Origin: Gonatopus flavifemur
Taxonomy: Eukaryota > Arthropoda > Insecta > Hymenoptera > Dryinidae
Direction of reading: 5' to 3'
DNA length: 64,000 nt
Assembly: GCA_018340375.1 (NCBI GenBank)
Contig: JAFFJZ010000006.1
Span: 17,741,501-17,805,500, forward strand
Below, one piece after another: positions 36,201 to 47,173 of the stretch. The notes below the pieces were generated by a model. It was not told the origin of the DNA and searched no databases. It saw nothing but the letters and a program-made list of their open reading frames with translations. Position 1 is the stretch's first letter. Each line of letters opens with the position of its first letter. The position numbers and the translations under genes are program-made.

Positions 36201-39200
36201 AGGGGAGTCTGAATTGTTTCCTGAGTTCAATATCGAATTTTCTCAAGGTCCATTTGGCATAATTTTGAATTGATATTTATTCTCAGTTTGATTTTTTTTC
36301 CTTTCTTGAAAAGGAAAATTCATTTGATCTGAACACAGAATAATAAGAGCTAGAAGCTCTTTGATTTTTCTTATATTCACTGCAAATTGATTCATAAAAT
36401 TCGATTTTATTATCACGATGCATCGGAAATTCACGATCGATATTTTCCCCCAGATCAGCCATTTCCAATGCATACATTTCCTATTAATTCCTATTCCTTC
36501 CTATTCATGCGCCCGGGGCGGTCACCCCTTTCGCAATCCCCTAGCCACGCCACCGTCGAAATGAATTCGTATTAGAAGAAATGTATATCATGTTACGTAC
36601 AGATCGCAAGCAATTGATTGAAAAGAAAAAAGAAAATTCCTGCATTATTGAAGTTTCATAAACCCAAAGATCGCTCGAATGATTTTCAACAACATAGTAC
36701 GTTATCGTCGGGTACGTATGTTCGCGGTGAAAGAATAAAATTCAAATGTCAACTGAGCTAAAAGCTCTTTTGAAAAACCCCATGGTGACTCTTTTGTTCG
36801 TGTACGAAGAATGATCATACACTGCACGCATTGATTTTCTTGGCTCAATGAACGGGAGATTGATGAAGGGTAAAAAGATGACATCACCGTACATATAACG
36901 AGCCAATATTTTTCTATTAGAGCCCTGATGATATCCCACACATATATCGGTCACCCAGAAAACTACTTTTTATGCTGCTATTCCATAAACGACTGGTTGT
37001 GTTCGATCCATAATGCATCATTATTCTCACTTTTTCTTCTATTTTCGCTGACTCATTCTGAATAGGAAAACGTATCCCATTACAATACTCATAAAAAAGT
37101 TCATGAGCATGAAATAATCCTTTCTTCACGTTAAAACTCGATCGTTTTATATCACATACTCTCTTTTATGATTTAGGAAATTTTATTTCCACGAAATATC
37201 ATTTTCGACTCGGTTAAATTGATATTTCTCTCGGCAACGATAATTTTTCTCGTTTATTTTCGAATTCATGTGGAACATTTTTCATTCCAACGACGTAATT
37301 AATTAGATTATGTTCATTTTAAATCCATATTTTCGTCGACAGGTAACGATGGAGGATACCAAAAATAACAAGTACCAGGATAACGGTTGCTCTTTCGTCG
37401 TCGAAGTTCAACCTGGAGGAGGTTACCACAACGAGGAAGTCGAGGTGAATAAAGGATCCTCGACCGATCTCGTGGAAGAGAGACTTACCGACCAACATGC
37501 ATTAGTACATCAAGAGGAAATACCAGACGATCGATCATCCGGTATGTAAACCCAGAGACATTGAAATCGATTTTCTAGAGTTCCTCTCTCTCACTGAACT
37601 TTCCCTGGTATATGAATTTCAATGTTCAGAAGAACATTGTTATCATCATCAGCATCGAATATATTACCTCTAAAAGTTTTTGATAATCATAAAATATATG
37701 CAGTAAATTATACACTAGAAATATATATTCTTTAACGCGACTTCAATGAGCAGTAACTCGTTTCCTCGTCGTTGTGAACTTGAGAACAGTCGTAGTTGCA
37801 TAACTTCACACAATTCTGAAACATGCAGAATATCTTGAGGCTGATATAACTTCTCCCTTTCCTTCTGGCGTTAATGTAACTTTCAACATACGTCCCAATT
37901 ATTATATTAAAAATTCTCTCTTCAACAAGTTTGGACGACGTACGTTTAAAGTGAACTTACGTTCAATTAATTCGCCAAATGATCTCATTAAACTCATCTT
38001 TAGAGTTGGATGAATCTTGACAATCTAATTGACTGAAAAAATCGATACCGATCATACCGATTGTACAACATCCAATAAATATGAGAATGTGATATTCTCG
38101 TTCAGTGTGGAATGAGATAACTTTTTTAATTATCTTTGGGTACAGAACCTTGTGTAAATATTGATAATCCGTGAATTTGATCGGAAATGAAAATTATTCC
38201 ATATTTTTCCTAATGAATGAAAGAGAGAATTTCTCACTTTCCCCGTGTTTATTCAATAAATGTAAAAGAGATGAGCCGAAGATGTGAGATCGTGGATCGC
38301 ATTTATTTGATTCAAGATGTTATCGAAGAGGACTACTGCAGAGGAATCGAGTGGTACGAGGGAGATCAAGATATTTCAGTTTCACTTGTTTCAAGATGCC
38401 AAGAAGGAATAAAAAAATAAGAATGTGTTCATTGAAGTGGAGGGATAGGGAATTTGTTGTAGCCATCTGTTGAAGGTTATCTCGGAAAATATTCGAAATT
38501 ACACTGCTTTTCAGCTGCAGTAACTATCTCAAAAACAGTATTCAATCACTCCTTTTGTCTCGTACTGATAACAATCGTACCAATACCGCGCCAATAGTGA
38601 GTCATTTTTCAACTTCCGCATGGGAATTGAGTCGAATGGAAGTGATCAATTCCAACCATATGAGACTAAATATAATATTCTTTTTGATGTAACCATGAAT
38701 TCTGGTACAGAAGGGAATACGATTCAATACAATTCTCTATTCCCATTTGATTGAATATCTCTATAGATGTATAAACGAAATAGCGAAAAACATACTCAAA
38801 GTACATAATACAAAAAAAAGAAGTATCAAATATCGATGATTCTCCACGCTCGTAGAATCGAAAAAAAGCCAATTAAAACATCACAAAACAACACACAAAA
38901 CATGTACAAAACGATCCATTTCTGTGGAGAATAAATATGAATAATAATGCCGCGAATACACGATTCCCATGAGAATTGGAATTAAAGGATATTTATACGT
39001 TACATATTTATGAATTACATTTGAAAGAAATGAAATTTCCAGGATTCGAACGAGATACAATAAATGAATTTCTGACGAAAATAATTCATATCGAGCCGTA
39101 TTTCGTAATCAGAGAAAATCATTTATCATTGTTCAATGATGTTCGGATTGGCATAAAATCACATCCTCTCCAACAAACTAAACATCTCATATCGATTGCA

Positions 39201-40931
39201 CGGTCGGAAACATTAATCAAATGAAGTGAATGTTTAGTTTTCCACGAATGAGTTTGAATTGTCACACTTGTAGAGCAATGTTAATTATTCTTCGAATTAC
39301 GTGACGGAAGTTATATCAATAAATTCTCATTGGGTAAAGTGCGGGGAATTTTCATCAGATTTTTTTTCCCCAACAACAAAATTGAATCAAATTCAATTAC
39401 CACCCACGACAGCACCTCGTCGTCATTCTACATTTTTGTGATTTCACTCTAACCCATTTATCGATCGATCCAACATTTTATTCGTTGTACAGAATTTCAA
39501 ATAAATAACTTCCCATCCGGGGTAGGAATTTTCGATTTCCTCTTGATTTCCGTGGAAACTTGGAAGCTTGGCCAGCCTCGCTTTGTTACAGTCGGTGGCA
39601 GAAGATTTCATCCGATTCACAATGCTTCATTCTTTGAAATGCAAATCAATGTGAAGAACTCACAGGAAATATGACAGTTATCCAATCGATGCAAGAGTCA
39701 TTAATTATTCATCAATCTCGTATCGAGATAATATCTCTATAATTGTATCGGCAAATTGGAGGTTTATTGAACTCAATGTATACCGAAACACACAGTGGTT
39801 ACGGGCAAAACAATCCTCCACTCAATTTCGTAGGAATTAAAAAATCATCCGAGATGATGATGATGATTGCTTTGTAGTAGAATCCTCCATTGAAAATGAA
39901 ATATAACGACGATGACTAATGAGTATTCGCGTGGAACAATTTCTTTCGTTCCTCTTTGTTTTTTTCCTTGAGATTCAAGATTCTTAGGATTTTGAACAGC
40001 GTCGCTAACGATATCGATATTTTGTTCTCGATTTCAGATTACGATAACGTGAGATTGTTTGGAAGTACAAATACGGGTTTATCGCAATCAGATTTGTCCG
40101 TTTCCAGCCAAGAATCGGTGAATCCTAGCTATCGATATGGAAACCAAATGGAATACGACGAGGGTCATTTGGGATATCCAATGTACGGTGGAAGTTACGA
40201 GCCCGATACGCTTTCGAAGAAACTTGAAGGCAGATCGAAGTGGGTGGAATTTGATAAGTCACCTGATACGGAGAAAACGTTACTGAATGAGTCCAAGACA
40301 TCGAGTGTCGAAAAGGATGTGAGGGTGTTTTCTTTACAATATATTTCTGTAGTGATGATATTCTAATTAATGTCTTGTTTTTGTTTGTTCGTAGCTATCG
40401 ATATCGGAAAAACCAATGAATAATAATATCGATTCCGGAAGCTCGTCGATGGAACATCAAGATTCTACGGACGCGAGTGCTTCGACGGATACCGTAAGAT
40501 CAAATCCGAATCTTCAAATAAACGGCTCCACACCAAACAAATTGGAAATCATGGAGCAAAAAGCTCTTTTGACGAACGACTTGGGTAAAACGGAGTCGAA
40601 CAAACCGATTATCACCGGCGCGTTGCTCAAAGAAGACACCCAAGAGGATACTTTTCAAGAACAGCAGAGGAAGCTCGGTAATGGTACGTTAACGCCAGAG
40701 CACAAAGATGACGTTAGCCCGAAGAAGGAGCAGCAAAAGCCGGAAGGAGGAAGCAGTACTTTTGTACCCAGTCACAAACGTACAGGAAGTATTCCACCTC
40801 GACTTATCGAGGAAACATTGGATATATACAGTCAAATCAAAACTAGTACGAAAAGTATACTCCCTGCGGCGAGTCCGAAATTTGCTCTATTGCAAAATGA
40901 AGTTAGTCCCGTCGAGGAGAAAGAAAGTTAA
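26902..40931 (+). CDS. Four-exon gene for an unrecognised hydrophilic protein (3' part or whole)
   Basis: Joining 26902-27096, 37343-37541, 40038-40318 and 40395-40931 gives 403 codons plus TAA. Phases agree at all junctions (0, 1, 0), and every intron starts GT and ends AG. The protein is rich in Ser, Thr, Asn, Glu, Lys and Pro. In the modelled exons it has no transmembrane helix or catalytic motif. Visible features are a Cys-Ile-Cys pair at residues 11-13, a possible N-glycosylation site NHT at 37-39 and a hydrophobic patch at 47-60. Short tyrosine motifs of the YxN or Yxx-hydrophobic type also occur, for example YDNV at 133-136 and YSQI near the C terminus. I do not recognise the family. 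It reads like the long cytoplasmic tail of a membrane receptor or adhesion protein, or a disordered scaffold; that is inference. Exons may be missing 5' of 26902, or translation may begin at the ATG at 26860. Confidence 0.75.
27097..30969. other. First part of intron 1, no additional exon seen
   Basis: Contains a long GA microsatellite directly after the exon (27190-27229). Small open frames (for example 28115-28471 -, 29553-30026 + and 30181-30436 on both strands) lack recognisable domains. The 30181-30436 segment is somewhat richer in G+C and open on both strands, which could reflect an unrecognised exon, but no acceptor/donor pair fits well. Confidence 0.45.
27190..27229. repeat. (GA)n microsatellite in intron 1
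   Basis: About 20 uninterrupted AG repeats starting ~94 bp after the exon 1 donor. Likely length-polymorphic. Confidence 0.95.
30970..32780. repeat. TGATCA-rich complex tandem array
   Basis: Palindromic words such as CCTGATCAGGC, CGTGATCAC and GCATGATCA recur throughout. A unit of about 375 bp is duplicated: 31743-32060 parallels 32117-32400, sharing GAATGGTTTGTCTGGCATGA, CACGTGGGTACAAAATTGAA and AATCAGACCTGAACGATTTT. A smaller unit repeats at about 31215 and 31460 (ATTCATACA(A/G)AAT(C/T)AATAAG). The edges carry CTACGCCAAA (about 31000) and TTTGGCGTAG (about 32510), followed by another duplication, GGCGTAGA(T/A)ATAC, at 32510 and 32692. The open frame at 31557-31832 is a by-product. Confidence 0.75.
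33337..33727. mobile_element. CCCAGATAGCAT inverted-repeat element rich in AACGTTC/GACGTTC
   Basis: CCCAGATAGCAT at the left pairs with ATGCTATCTAGGG at the right. The interior is full of GAACGTTC, GACGTTCT and ACGTCC words that can pair with each other. Frames on both strands (33160-33638) are explained by this repeat. It lies within intron 1. Confidence 0.65.
33815..34073. mobile_element. GCTGT/ACAGC element with CTCCGTG end
   Basis: About ten short blocks of the form (C/A)CAGC, GCTGT or GCTGCTCCAGC occur in 260 bp. Examples are ACAGCTGTGGCAGCAAAG near 33934 and AGCTGTCACAGCAAGAAAT near 34002. The right terminus is TTTTCTCCGTGT (34062-34073). The left end is degenerate. This is a compact example of the commonest repeat in the window. 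Confidence 0.7.
34074..35726. other. Intron 1 continued, no exon seen
   Basis: The open frame at 34304-34747 (147 codons) is pyrimidine-rich, Phe/Leu/Ser-rich and matches no family I recognise. Its length is explained by T-rich composition. Nothing else stands out. Confidence 0.4.
35727..36165. repeat. GGCCC/CTTGGG-type dispersed repeat
   Basis: Words such as GGCCCCAATCTAAGCC, GGCCCAGTCTTGGGG, TGGGCCCAAGACTGGACC and CGCTTGGGC recur and can pair. The style is similar to the insert at 61192-62202. Both-strand open frames over 35913-36170 are by-products. Confidence 0.5.
36166..37342. other. End of intron 1, no exon seen
   Basis: AT-rich with short antisense frames only. It ends in the acceptor TCGTCGACAG (37333-37342). 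Confidence 0.5.
37343..37541 (+). CDS. Exon 2 of the four-exon gene
   Basis: 199 bp, entering in phase 0 and leaving in phase 1. The donor is GTATGT at 37542. It encodes VTMEDTKNNKYQDNG... through ...IPDDRSS plus the first base of an Asp codon. The exon is acidic, with one short hydrophobic patch (SFVVEV). The codon use and G+C are clearly different from the flanking intron, which supports coding function. Confidence 0.8.
37542..40037. other. Intron 2, no further feature seen
   Basis: About 2.5 kb, AT-rich. GT and AG boundaries are present (GTATGT; TCGATTTCAG). Small frames at 38217-38420 and 38976-39224 are unsupported. Confidence 0.6.
40038..40318 (+). CDS. Exon 3 of the four-exon gene
   Basis: 281 bp. 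The first two bases complete the split Asp codon, then YDNVRLFGSTNTG follows. The exon carries a Ser-rich stretch (LSQSDLSVSSQES) and a Tyr/Gly-rich stretch (YPMYGG). It ends at a GTGAGG donor (40319) in phase 0. YDNV fits a YxN SH2-binding-type motif, but this is only a short-motif match. Confidence 0.8.
40395..40931 (+). CDS. Exon 4 (terminal) of the four-exon gene
   Basis: 178 codons plus TAA at 40929-40931, entered after GTTCGTAG in phase 0. Intron 3 is only 76 bp (40319-40394). The exon is hydrophilic and low in complexity (NNNIDSGSSSMEHQDS, then Lys/Glu/Gln-rich). It ends with a more ordered-looking segment (PPRLIEETLDIYSQIKTST, ILPAASPKFALLQNEVSP) that may be the most conserved part. 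The antisense and +1 frames across it are shadows. Confidence 0.82.
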   Translation, partial: LSISEKPMNNNIDSGSSSMEHQDSTDASASTDTVRSNPNLQINGSTPNKLEIMEQKALLTNDLGKTESNKPIITGALLKEDTQEDTFQEQQRKLGNGTLTPEHKDDVSPKKEQQKPEGGSSTFVPSHKRTGSIPPRLIEETLDIYSQIKTSTKSILPAASPKFALLQNEVSPVEEKES

Positions 40932-41457
40932 TTACACGGTATCCCTCGATTCGACTTCTAAGGAATTTCTTTTCAGAATTTTATACGAATTTCCGTTTTT
41001 TCTTACCTCTACGATATCCAGTTGCTCGAACCAAGAGAGAAGTATTGCAAAATTTATGCAAAATATCCCTTGACAAGAACAATCGTTCGCTAACGAACTA
41101 GATACGTAATTGTCATATATACAAACGAATGTACGTAAGTAGCGAGTATCCACGCACACGCCCAGTACTCTGTATTTCGACCATTCTCATTATATCGAGC
41201 GTACTCACACGAGTGGCTTGTTTGTCGCAGCTTTTCAATGCGAAAGTGCGAGAGTATGAAGGGTGAATGCGATTCTCTTAAACGACTTGGAAAGGTATGT
41301 ATGAAAAGGGTTCCAAAGTTGAGAAACTCTAAACAGGAAGAATATCGAGTCTCTTAAATCACAACTGCAGTTGAATTCCTTATTTGTTCCATTTATCGAA
41401 TCAAAATTATACTCATTCATCGATATAAATGTGAAAAGAGCGCGAATAAAGAATAAA
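40932..41457 (+). other. Probable 3' untranslated region
   Basis: Follows the stop codon directly. Candidate polyadenylation hexamers AATAAA occur at 41445-41450 and 41452-41457, and another at 42360-42365. Which one is used cannot be told from sequence. Confidence 0.35.
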
Positions 41458-43666
41458 CTCACTTCATCGTGAGGATGTATCCTTAGATAGAAAACTAGTT
41501 GCACTTGTCTTGTTATATCACTTTGATATACACAAATAAGCAAAAAAAAATTACGCTATAAGTCTTTTGTAATACTTTTAATCGATAATTCCACGATGCT
41601 CTGGGAATTTTCTTCCCTTAATCTCGAGAGAAGAGCATTTCACGAGGAAATATCGATATAAAACTCAAACAACAACAACAACAAGAAACACGGTACTGCG
41701 CTGAATCTTTTCAATCTATTCCTTTTTTTTTCAATTTATGAAAGAAAGAAGTTAGATTGAATGGATTTTGCGATACCAGAGAAGAATGAACAAAAAATGA
41801 CTAGAATTATGTGACTTATATACATAAACAAACAAACAAACAAACAAACAATGTAATATAGATCGAATTGAAAATTCAAAAGAAATAATATGATACTGAT
41901 AATATATAATAATCATTTTCAGTTTTATAACTTAGCGATACTTAGGAGTATGCCAAGAAATATTAAACTAGTCTCCAGTTTCGAGACCTCGAAACTTAAG
42001 TGGAAAAAATTTATTAAACAAAGTTTTTTAAGAGAAAAAGATAATATTATATGATACACGCATCGTCATCAAAACAGTATTACTAGAATAATAAAAGTTT
42101 GAATTTGAAATGATAGATGAGAAGAATTCGTGGAATAACTGATCTCTGTATTGACGTAAGAATATGTAGGAACATTCAAAAGTAGTGTTGAATCAAACGA
42201 TTTCTCTAGCTGGGAATAAATTTGAAGATTCGTTCCCTCCCAATTCATCTCAGAAATCTCTATGAGATTATCGGTATTAGCTGTTGCTCTCTGATAGGAA
42301 GCATTTATATAATAAATAATAATATTACTACCATACATCGTTTGTTAATTCCTTCCATTGAATAAACACACACACACGAATATTGATTTATTTTCAAAGA
42401 TCATACGAAGAAGCTTGAAATTGTGGTGGATTCTATAGTGCCAAAATAGTTCCTTGGAGCTTCGTTTGCGATTCGACGTATGTATGTGTATTATATATAT
42501 ATATAAAAGTCCATCGAATAATTCTATGTTTGAAATATAAAGACTATGTTATCGAGGTTTCAGATTTTATGCGTTTTTGTTGAGTATTATGAACGATTAT
42601 TATTGTTATCGAATAATATAACGTTGTAATCGAATTGATAGTATTTATTTAAGAACCAAAAGAAAGCAGAAAACCTCATCTCGAGATAGCATGTAGCTAA
42701 AAATATTGTTATCCATCAATCTCAAATAGAATGTACATAAGAATTTATGGAACCTGATTTTGTCATGATTTTATTCATCGGTGAATCTCAAAATGAGATG
42801 TTTTTTTTATCGCATTCGAAGTATTTATCGCAGTCGCATGTAAAGTACACATTTTAGAAATATACGCTTTATCCTGTACGCTATTGATAGATTACGTTGA
42901 GCATCATCTACTATTCTGACAATTCTGACTCGTTTCCAATCGTACGTTATACGCTGGTACGTGGGTGAATTATCAACATTTACAATTTTTTAACAGAAAT
43001 ATAGAAAGAAGGTTCTGATATTGCGAATGTAACTACCCTTTGGAGTGGAGAATTCAACTCAGATTTCAATCTGAATATAACAGCAATAGTAATTTTGAGC
43101 AACGATTCGTTTAATAGTTTCGTTGCGCGTATGAATATGTATTTCATCGAAACCATCCATTCTCTTACGAAAAGAATGAAAACAGGTTTACAAAACGGGT
43201 CCAATCTATTTCTACTTGAAATTCATGCATCTCGTGTATCTCATCCAAGATTCAAATTTATCTTATGTTTTATTACATGTTGTAAAATTTTGAAACTCAC
43301 GCGAAATATCAATTTGAATGATGAAGGGGTTAGAGAACAGAGCGATAAAATGAATTGCCTCTCCTGAAAATTCGTTATATTTGTGGTAATATAGGGAAAT
43401 GAGGGATATCTTAAAGTCGACGACCACGACTTCTAGATCGATAAATTACACAGGTAATTCTAAGGATTAAATGCAGCAAAATTTGTACCTGACGTCATCT
43501 CAATTTCGAATTCAATATAATAATCACCACATTCTTAATCCAATGGATTCCTGTACTGAATAAGTGTCACTGTGAAGTTTTTTGTTAGGGATTGAACTGA
43601 AAAATTCATCTACGATTTGAGGAATTCTGATAAATTCATAAGTAGCGTGCTTGTGTAGTTGTGTTG
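41458..43666. other. AT-rich non-coding DNA, no gene seen
   Basis: Contains an (AAAC)n tract at 41825-41850 and a short CA tract near 42366-42378. Open frames are small and unrecognised. Part of it may still be 3' UTR. Confidence 0.45.
41825..41850. repeat. (AAAC)n microsatellite
   Basis: About six uninterrupted AAAC repeats. Confidence 0.9.
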
Positions 43667-43815
43667 TACAGGATGTCCCAGAAAACACCTCCCTCCTTTC
43701 ATCGGCGTATTCCTACGAGAAAACTGAACAACTTTTCCATTCACCATGTTTCGATCCGAAGCTTAGTTTTTGAGTTATAAACAAAATAAATTGACCTGTC
43801 AGAGGGCGAGTATTT
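43667..43815 (+). repeat. ACAGGATGTCCCAGAA-type dispersed repeat fragment
   Basis: Begins ACAGGATGTCCCAGAAAACA and contains AGTTTTTGAGTTATAAACAAA. Sequences of the type 'GGGTGTCCCA...GAGTTATAAAC' are, to my knowledge, widespread in arthropod genomes as transposon-derived fragments. The assignment rests on this resemblance only. Confidence 0.4.
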
Positions 43816-43833
43816 TTGGATGAAATCAGAATT

Positions 43834-44110
43834 GAATAACGATTGACATACAATTTTGAAGGTACAAACTTTGATAAAAATTGTGTATAAAATATACAAA
43901 ATCATTTCAACTCGATAAGAAGAATTTTCAAAATTATATATAATTTATATACAAACTGTATGGAATCATATAAAAATTGGATACAAATTTGACAATTTTT
44001 GTTACCAGGGAATAGAGATTAATTCATGTATAATTCAACATAGTTTTTATATGTCATTTATAACTATATAAGAATTATATATAATTTTGAAAATTTTTCC
44101 CCTCAGGAGA
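43834..44110. mobile_element. AT-rich fold-back repeat
   Basis: GAATTTTCAAAATTATATAT near 43921 is complementary to ATATATAATTTTGAAAATTT near 44075. TTGTTACCAGGG (about 43998) inside resembles the CCTGGTAA termini of other elements here. Boundaries uncertain. Confidence 0.35.
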
Positions 44111-46980
44111 TTGTTTTTGAAACCCTCCTCTTCTTCTATGACAGAGTCTTGTTTTGCGAAACCAATTTCACGATATCAATTATAGAGTCATTCATAATTC
44201 GAATCAAATATTCGTTTGTTGAAAAATGAAATATGTATCCACCATACAAGCAGTAATTTCTTAAAAAGGATTGTCAAGTCGCAAGAGCAAATCATTCTGG
44301 CTAGAAATTATCATCAAATCAATCCTATATTTCAAAATCCGCACGGAAAAGAACGTTTACTAACACGTTCAGTAGAATACAGTGTTATTTGAATCTCTCT
44401 TACTATTGCGACAGTAGATTTGACTACAGTTCTAGTAAATATCAACAGAAATTTCAATAGTGCCTTGTTTTACCACTCTCGTTGATGGATTCCATCAAAC
44501 GTTTTTTCCATAAGTTGTACGTTTTGTAGTTGAGTGGAAACAAATTTTGAAAGTCCAAAAGACGCGCAATATGAAGGATTTCTGGTTGAAATTATTTCAT
44601 AACTCGCCATAATTCGAAAAAGGAATCAAATAAGATAGGTTTTTCATCACATACTCCTGAAGGACTCATCAAAAACTTTCCAAAGGTTTATGAGGAACTT
44701 TCAACGAGTTTTGGAAAATATTATATAACAAGCGAATGAGAAAATTTCAGGGAGTGTCAAGTATGCATAACTATGTGCAGTTATATGAAATTGGAACTAG
44801 TTTTACCGGTTTATGAAATAATCGGTCCATTGCTCGGTTTTCAGTGCGAAAATTTCAACTCTTTTTCCTGCTTCTAAAAGGACAAACTTGCATATAAACA
44901 GTTAAAAATAACGCGATATAAAAACAACTGTTTGGACCAGAGCAATCGATTCGGTTGTAAGAACCAGTAGATTCAATTAAATGGGAAAACAGTTCGTTTA
45001 AAAAATAATATATTATGACAGGGTGTTAGAACGACACCTGTAGCGACATCTGTCTGTCGAACACTGATATTGATTTGTGAAAGAGTACGGCAAACCTGAT
45101 TCCTATTTTGCTTCTATTTGAAAATTCCAAAAATTGGGAGAAAAATAAGATTACACTTCTCAACAACCAGTTGAGTGCCTGAAGTTTGAGAACTGATTCG
45201 GAGTAGTTTGATGGCACTGGATATTAAAACACCCTCAGATTTGTTGAATCAGATCGTTTTTTATAATTTTTTATACATAAAATTAATCAATTGGACAGAT
45301 TATATATGAAAATTATGTATAAAAGATAACAGGAAGTGAGCTGATCCAGAAAGTTTGATATTCGTTTCGCATTCAACGCACCAAAAGCACTTTGAATCAG
45401 TTACCAAACTTCGGGCACCAGAAGTGTTATTCTTAGTCAAATTTCGCTAAGAGTTGACAAAGCGCGCGGGACGTGGTAGAACGTACTCGTGAGTGAGTCT
45501 GACCACTGCGGTAGTTACTACTTCGTAACGCGAGGAGCGCTACGAGGTAATCATCTTTCCCACGAGAGCTAATAATTCAAACAAGATATAAGAGACATCT
45601 AAAACATGTCTCTTGAACGTACTTTGACTTGTGGTCTTCTTACCATAGTGACTAGATCACTAAAGGTTTTCTCACCACCCTTCAGTCATTTATTTTAGAA
45701 GAGTAATTTCTTTATTCAATGTCCTATTTGTTTTAGATAAAATGCCATCAGGCAAATTTTTTTCACAACCGTTTTGTATCTCTTCCGCTATCTCTCTTCT
45801 TTTGAGGAGGGTCGACTCAATGTTGGGGCTGCGGCTGGGTTGAGGCTCATGTATCTCCTCACTGGTGCAGCAATGACTATTGCAGGTAGCGACCCACTGA
45901 ACTGGGCGTTGGTTGGGGCCCTCCATACTCTTCTTTTCTCTCTTTCTGTCCCTCTTTTGAACGTAAAACGGGTTTTCAATCCCACACAGATGTCTATACA
46001 CATTGCATAAGACATTCTCAACTTGTCGAAAACATCAAATCACAAGACACAAATTTGTCGTTCCAACGTTTCTTCATCAAATTTCCATCAATTTAACATT
46101 GAATCATCCTTCATCCATTTTATATTCATAGTTTCCGCCTACTTCCCATCTATTATCTATCAGCACCCAAGAGTAGATCGTTGGTTTAAACTGAGAAGAA
46201 CACTAGCTTTCCCTGGGACTGTATTCTCTTGTTCTGATGAACTTCTCGAATCCTCTCGAATAACGTAATATTTCCATGAATTGACGAATAGTTTTTCAAA
46301 ATCTTCTCTAGAATTTGCTGGGAAATCTTCGTCTTCGAGTCTTTCCAAACTCCTCAAGTACTTACTTGTTAATGACAACTTGAGAATTCCAGCGGGAGTT
46401 TGTAGGAAATTTTTCAAAGTCCCCCCAGAAATCTTTGCCATTTATCTCGTTTTTGACACCCCATATGCTTTCAAAACCCGGAACCAACTATCCTTATATG
46501 GTCGAGAATTCATGGTTGCAGGACCAGCGCCAGGGCAGGAAAATCCTCTTTTGTAAATCATTCAATTATTTCTCACTCAAGGCGAGGCAAAATCCTTGGT
46601 GCTGGGCATGTATGGTTGTAGGGACTTGAAATCTGATTATGATAACCAGGGAAACAAGTCAAAATCACGTGAATCTGGTTGTGGCAACAAGATGAAATGG
46701 TCAGAGCCAAAAGTAATTACGTTCTCTGATTGTGAGAACCAGGTTTTCTGTGGTAATCATACAGGAAGCCCAGTCATGAAAATCCAGTCGATCCCCAGCC
46801 GGTATATAGCTCGTATTTAATAGTCAAGAATTAATTCTCCATTGCTGGGCAAAGATATAATAAAAACAGCCGATAATCAGTTTATTACTGGGTTCATTAT
46901 CAATTCTATCATTGACCTATTACTCTTCGCTATTGCTGGGCCCACATCATCATCCGACCATTGGAAAGTCGTCAACCATT
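44111..46980. other. Non-coding DNA, no gene seen
   Basis: A G+C-richer patch at about 45780-45990 is open on both strands, but no strand gives a recognisable protein or spliceable exon. Other frames (46160-46820) are short and unrecognised. Confidence 0.4.
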
Positions 46981-47173
46981 GCCCCAGTAGAAATTTAGGA
47001 CGGAAGAATATGAGGGCCTGATGAGGCATGCATGATTTCCTATCAGGTCCTCATCAGGACTCGTTACGGTTTTCAGTTATTAGGGAAACCAGGTGAGGCC
47101 CTTGTAAGGGCTTCTTAAGATTTTCCTTACTTACGGTTTCCAGATTCTAACCTTATCAAATTTCTACAGGGGT
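46981..47173. mobile_element. CCCC(A/T)GTAGAAATTT inverted-repeat element
   Basis: CCCCAGTAGAAATTTA at the left pairs with AAATTTCTACAGGGG at the right. Internal inverted words include AGGGCCTGATGAGGC, AGGTCCTCATCAGGAC and GAGGCCCTTGTAAGGGCTTC. No coding potential. Confidence 0.55.

Noticed and set aside
45690..46021. Overlapping open frames of about 80-100 codons on both strands in a G+C-richer patch
   Set aside because: None of the three frames resembles a known protein, no acceptor/donor pair gives an exon that joins to another, and similar both-strand openness arises from composition.
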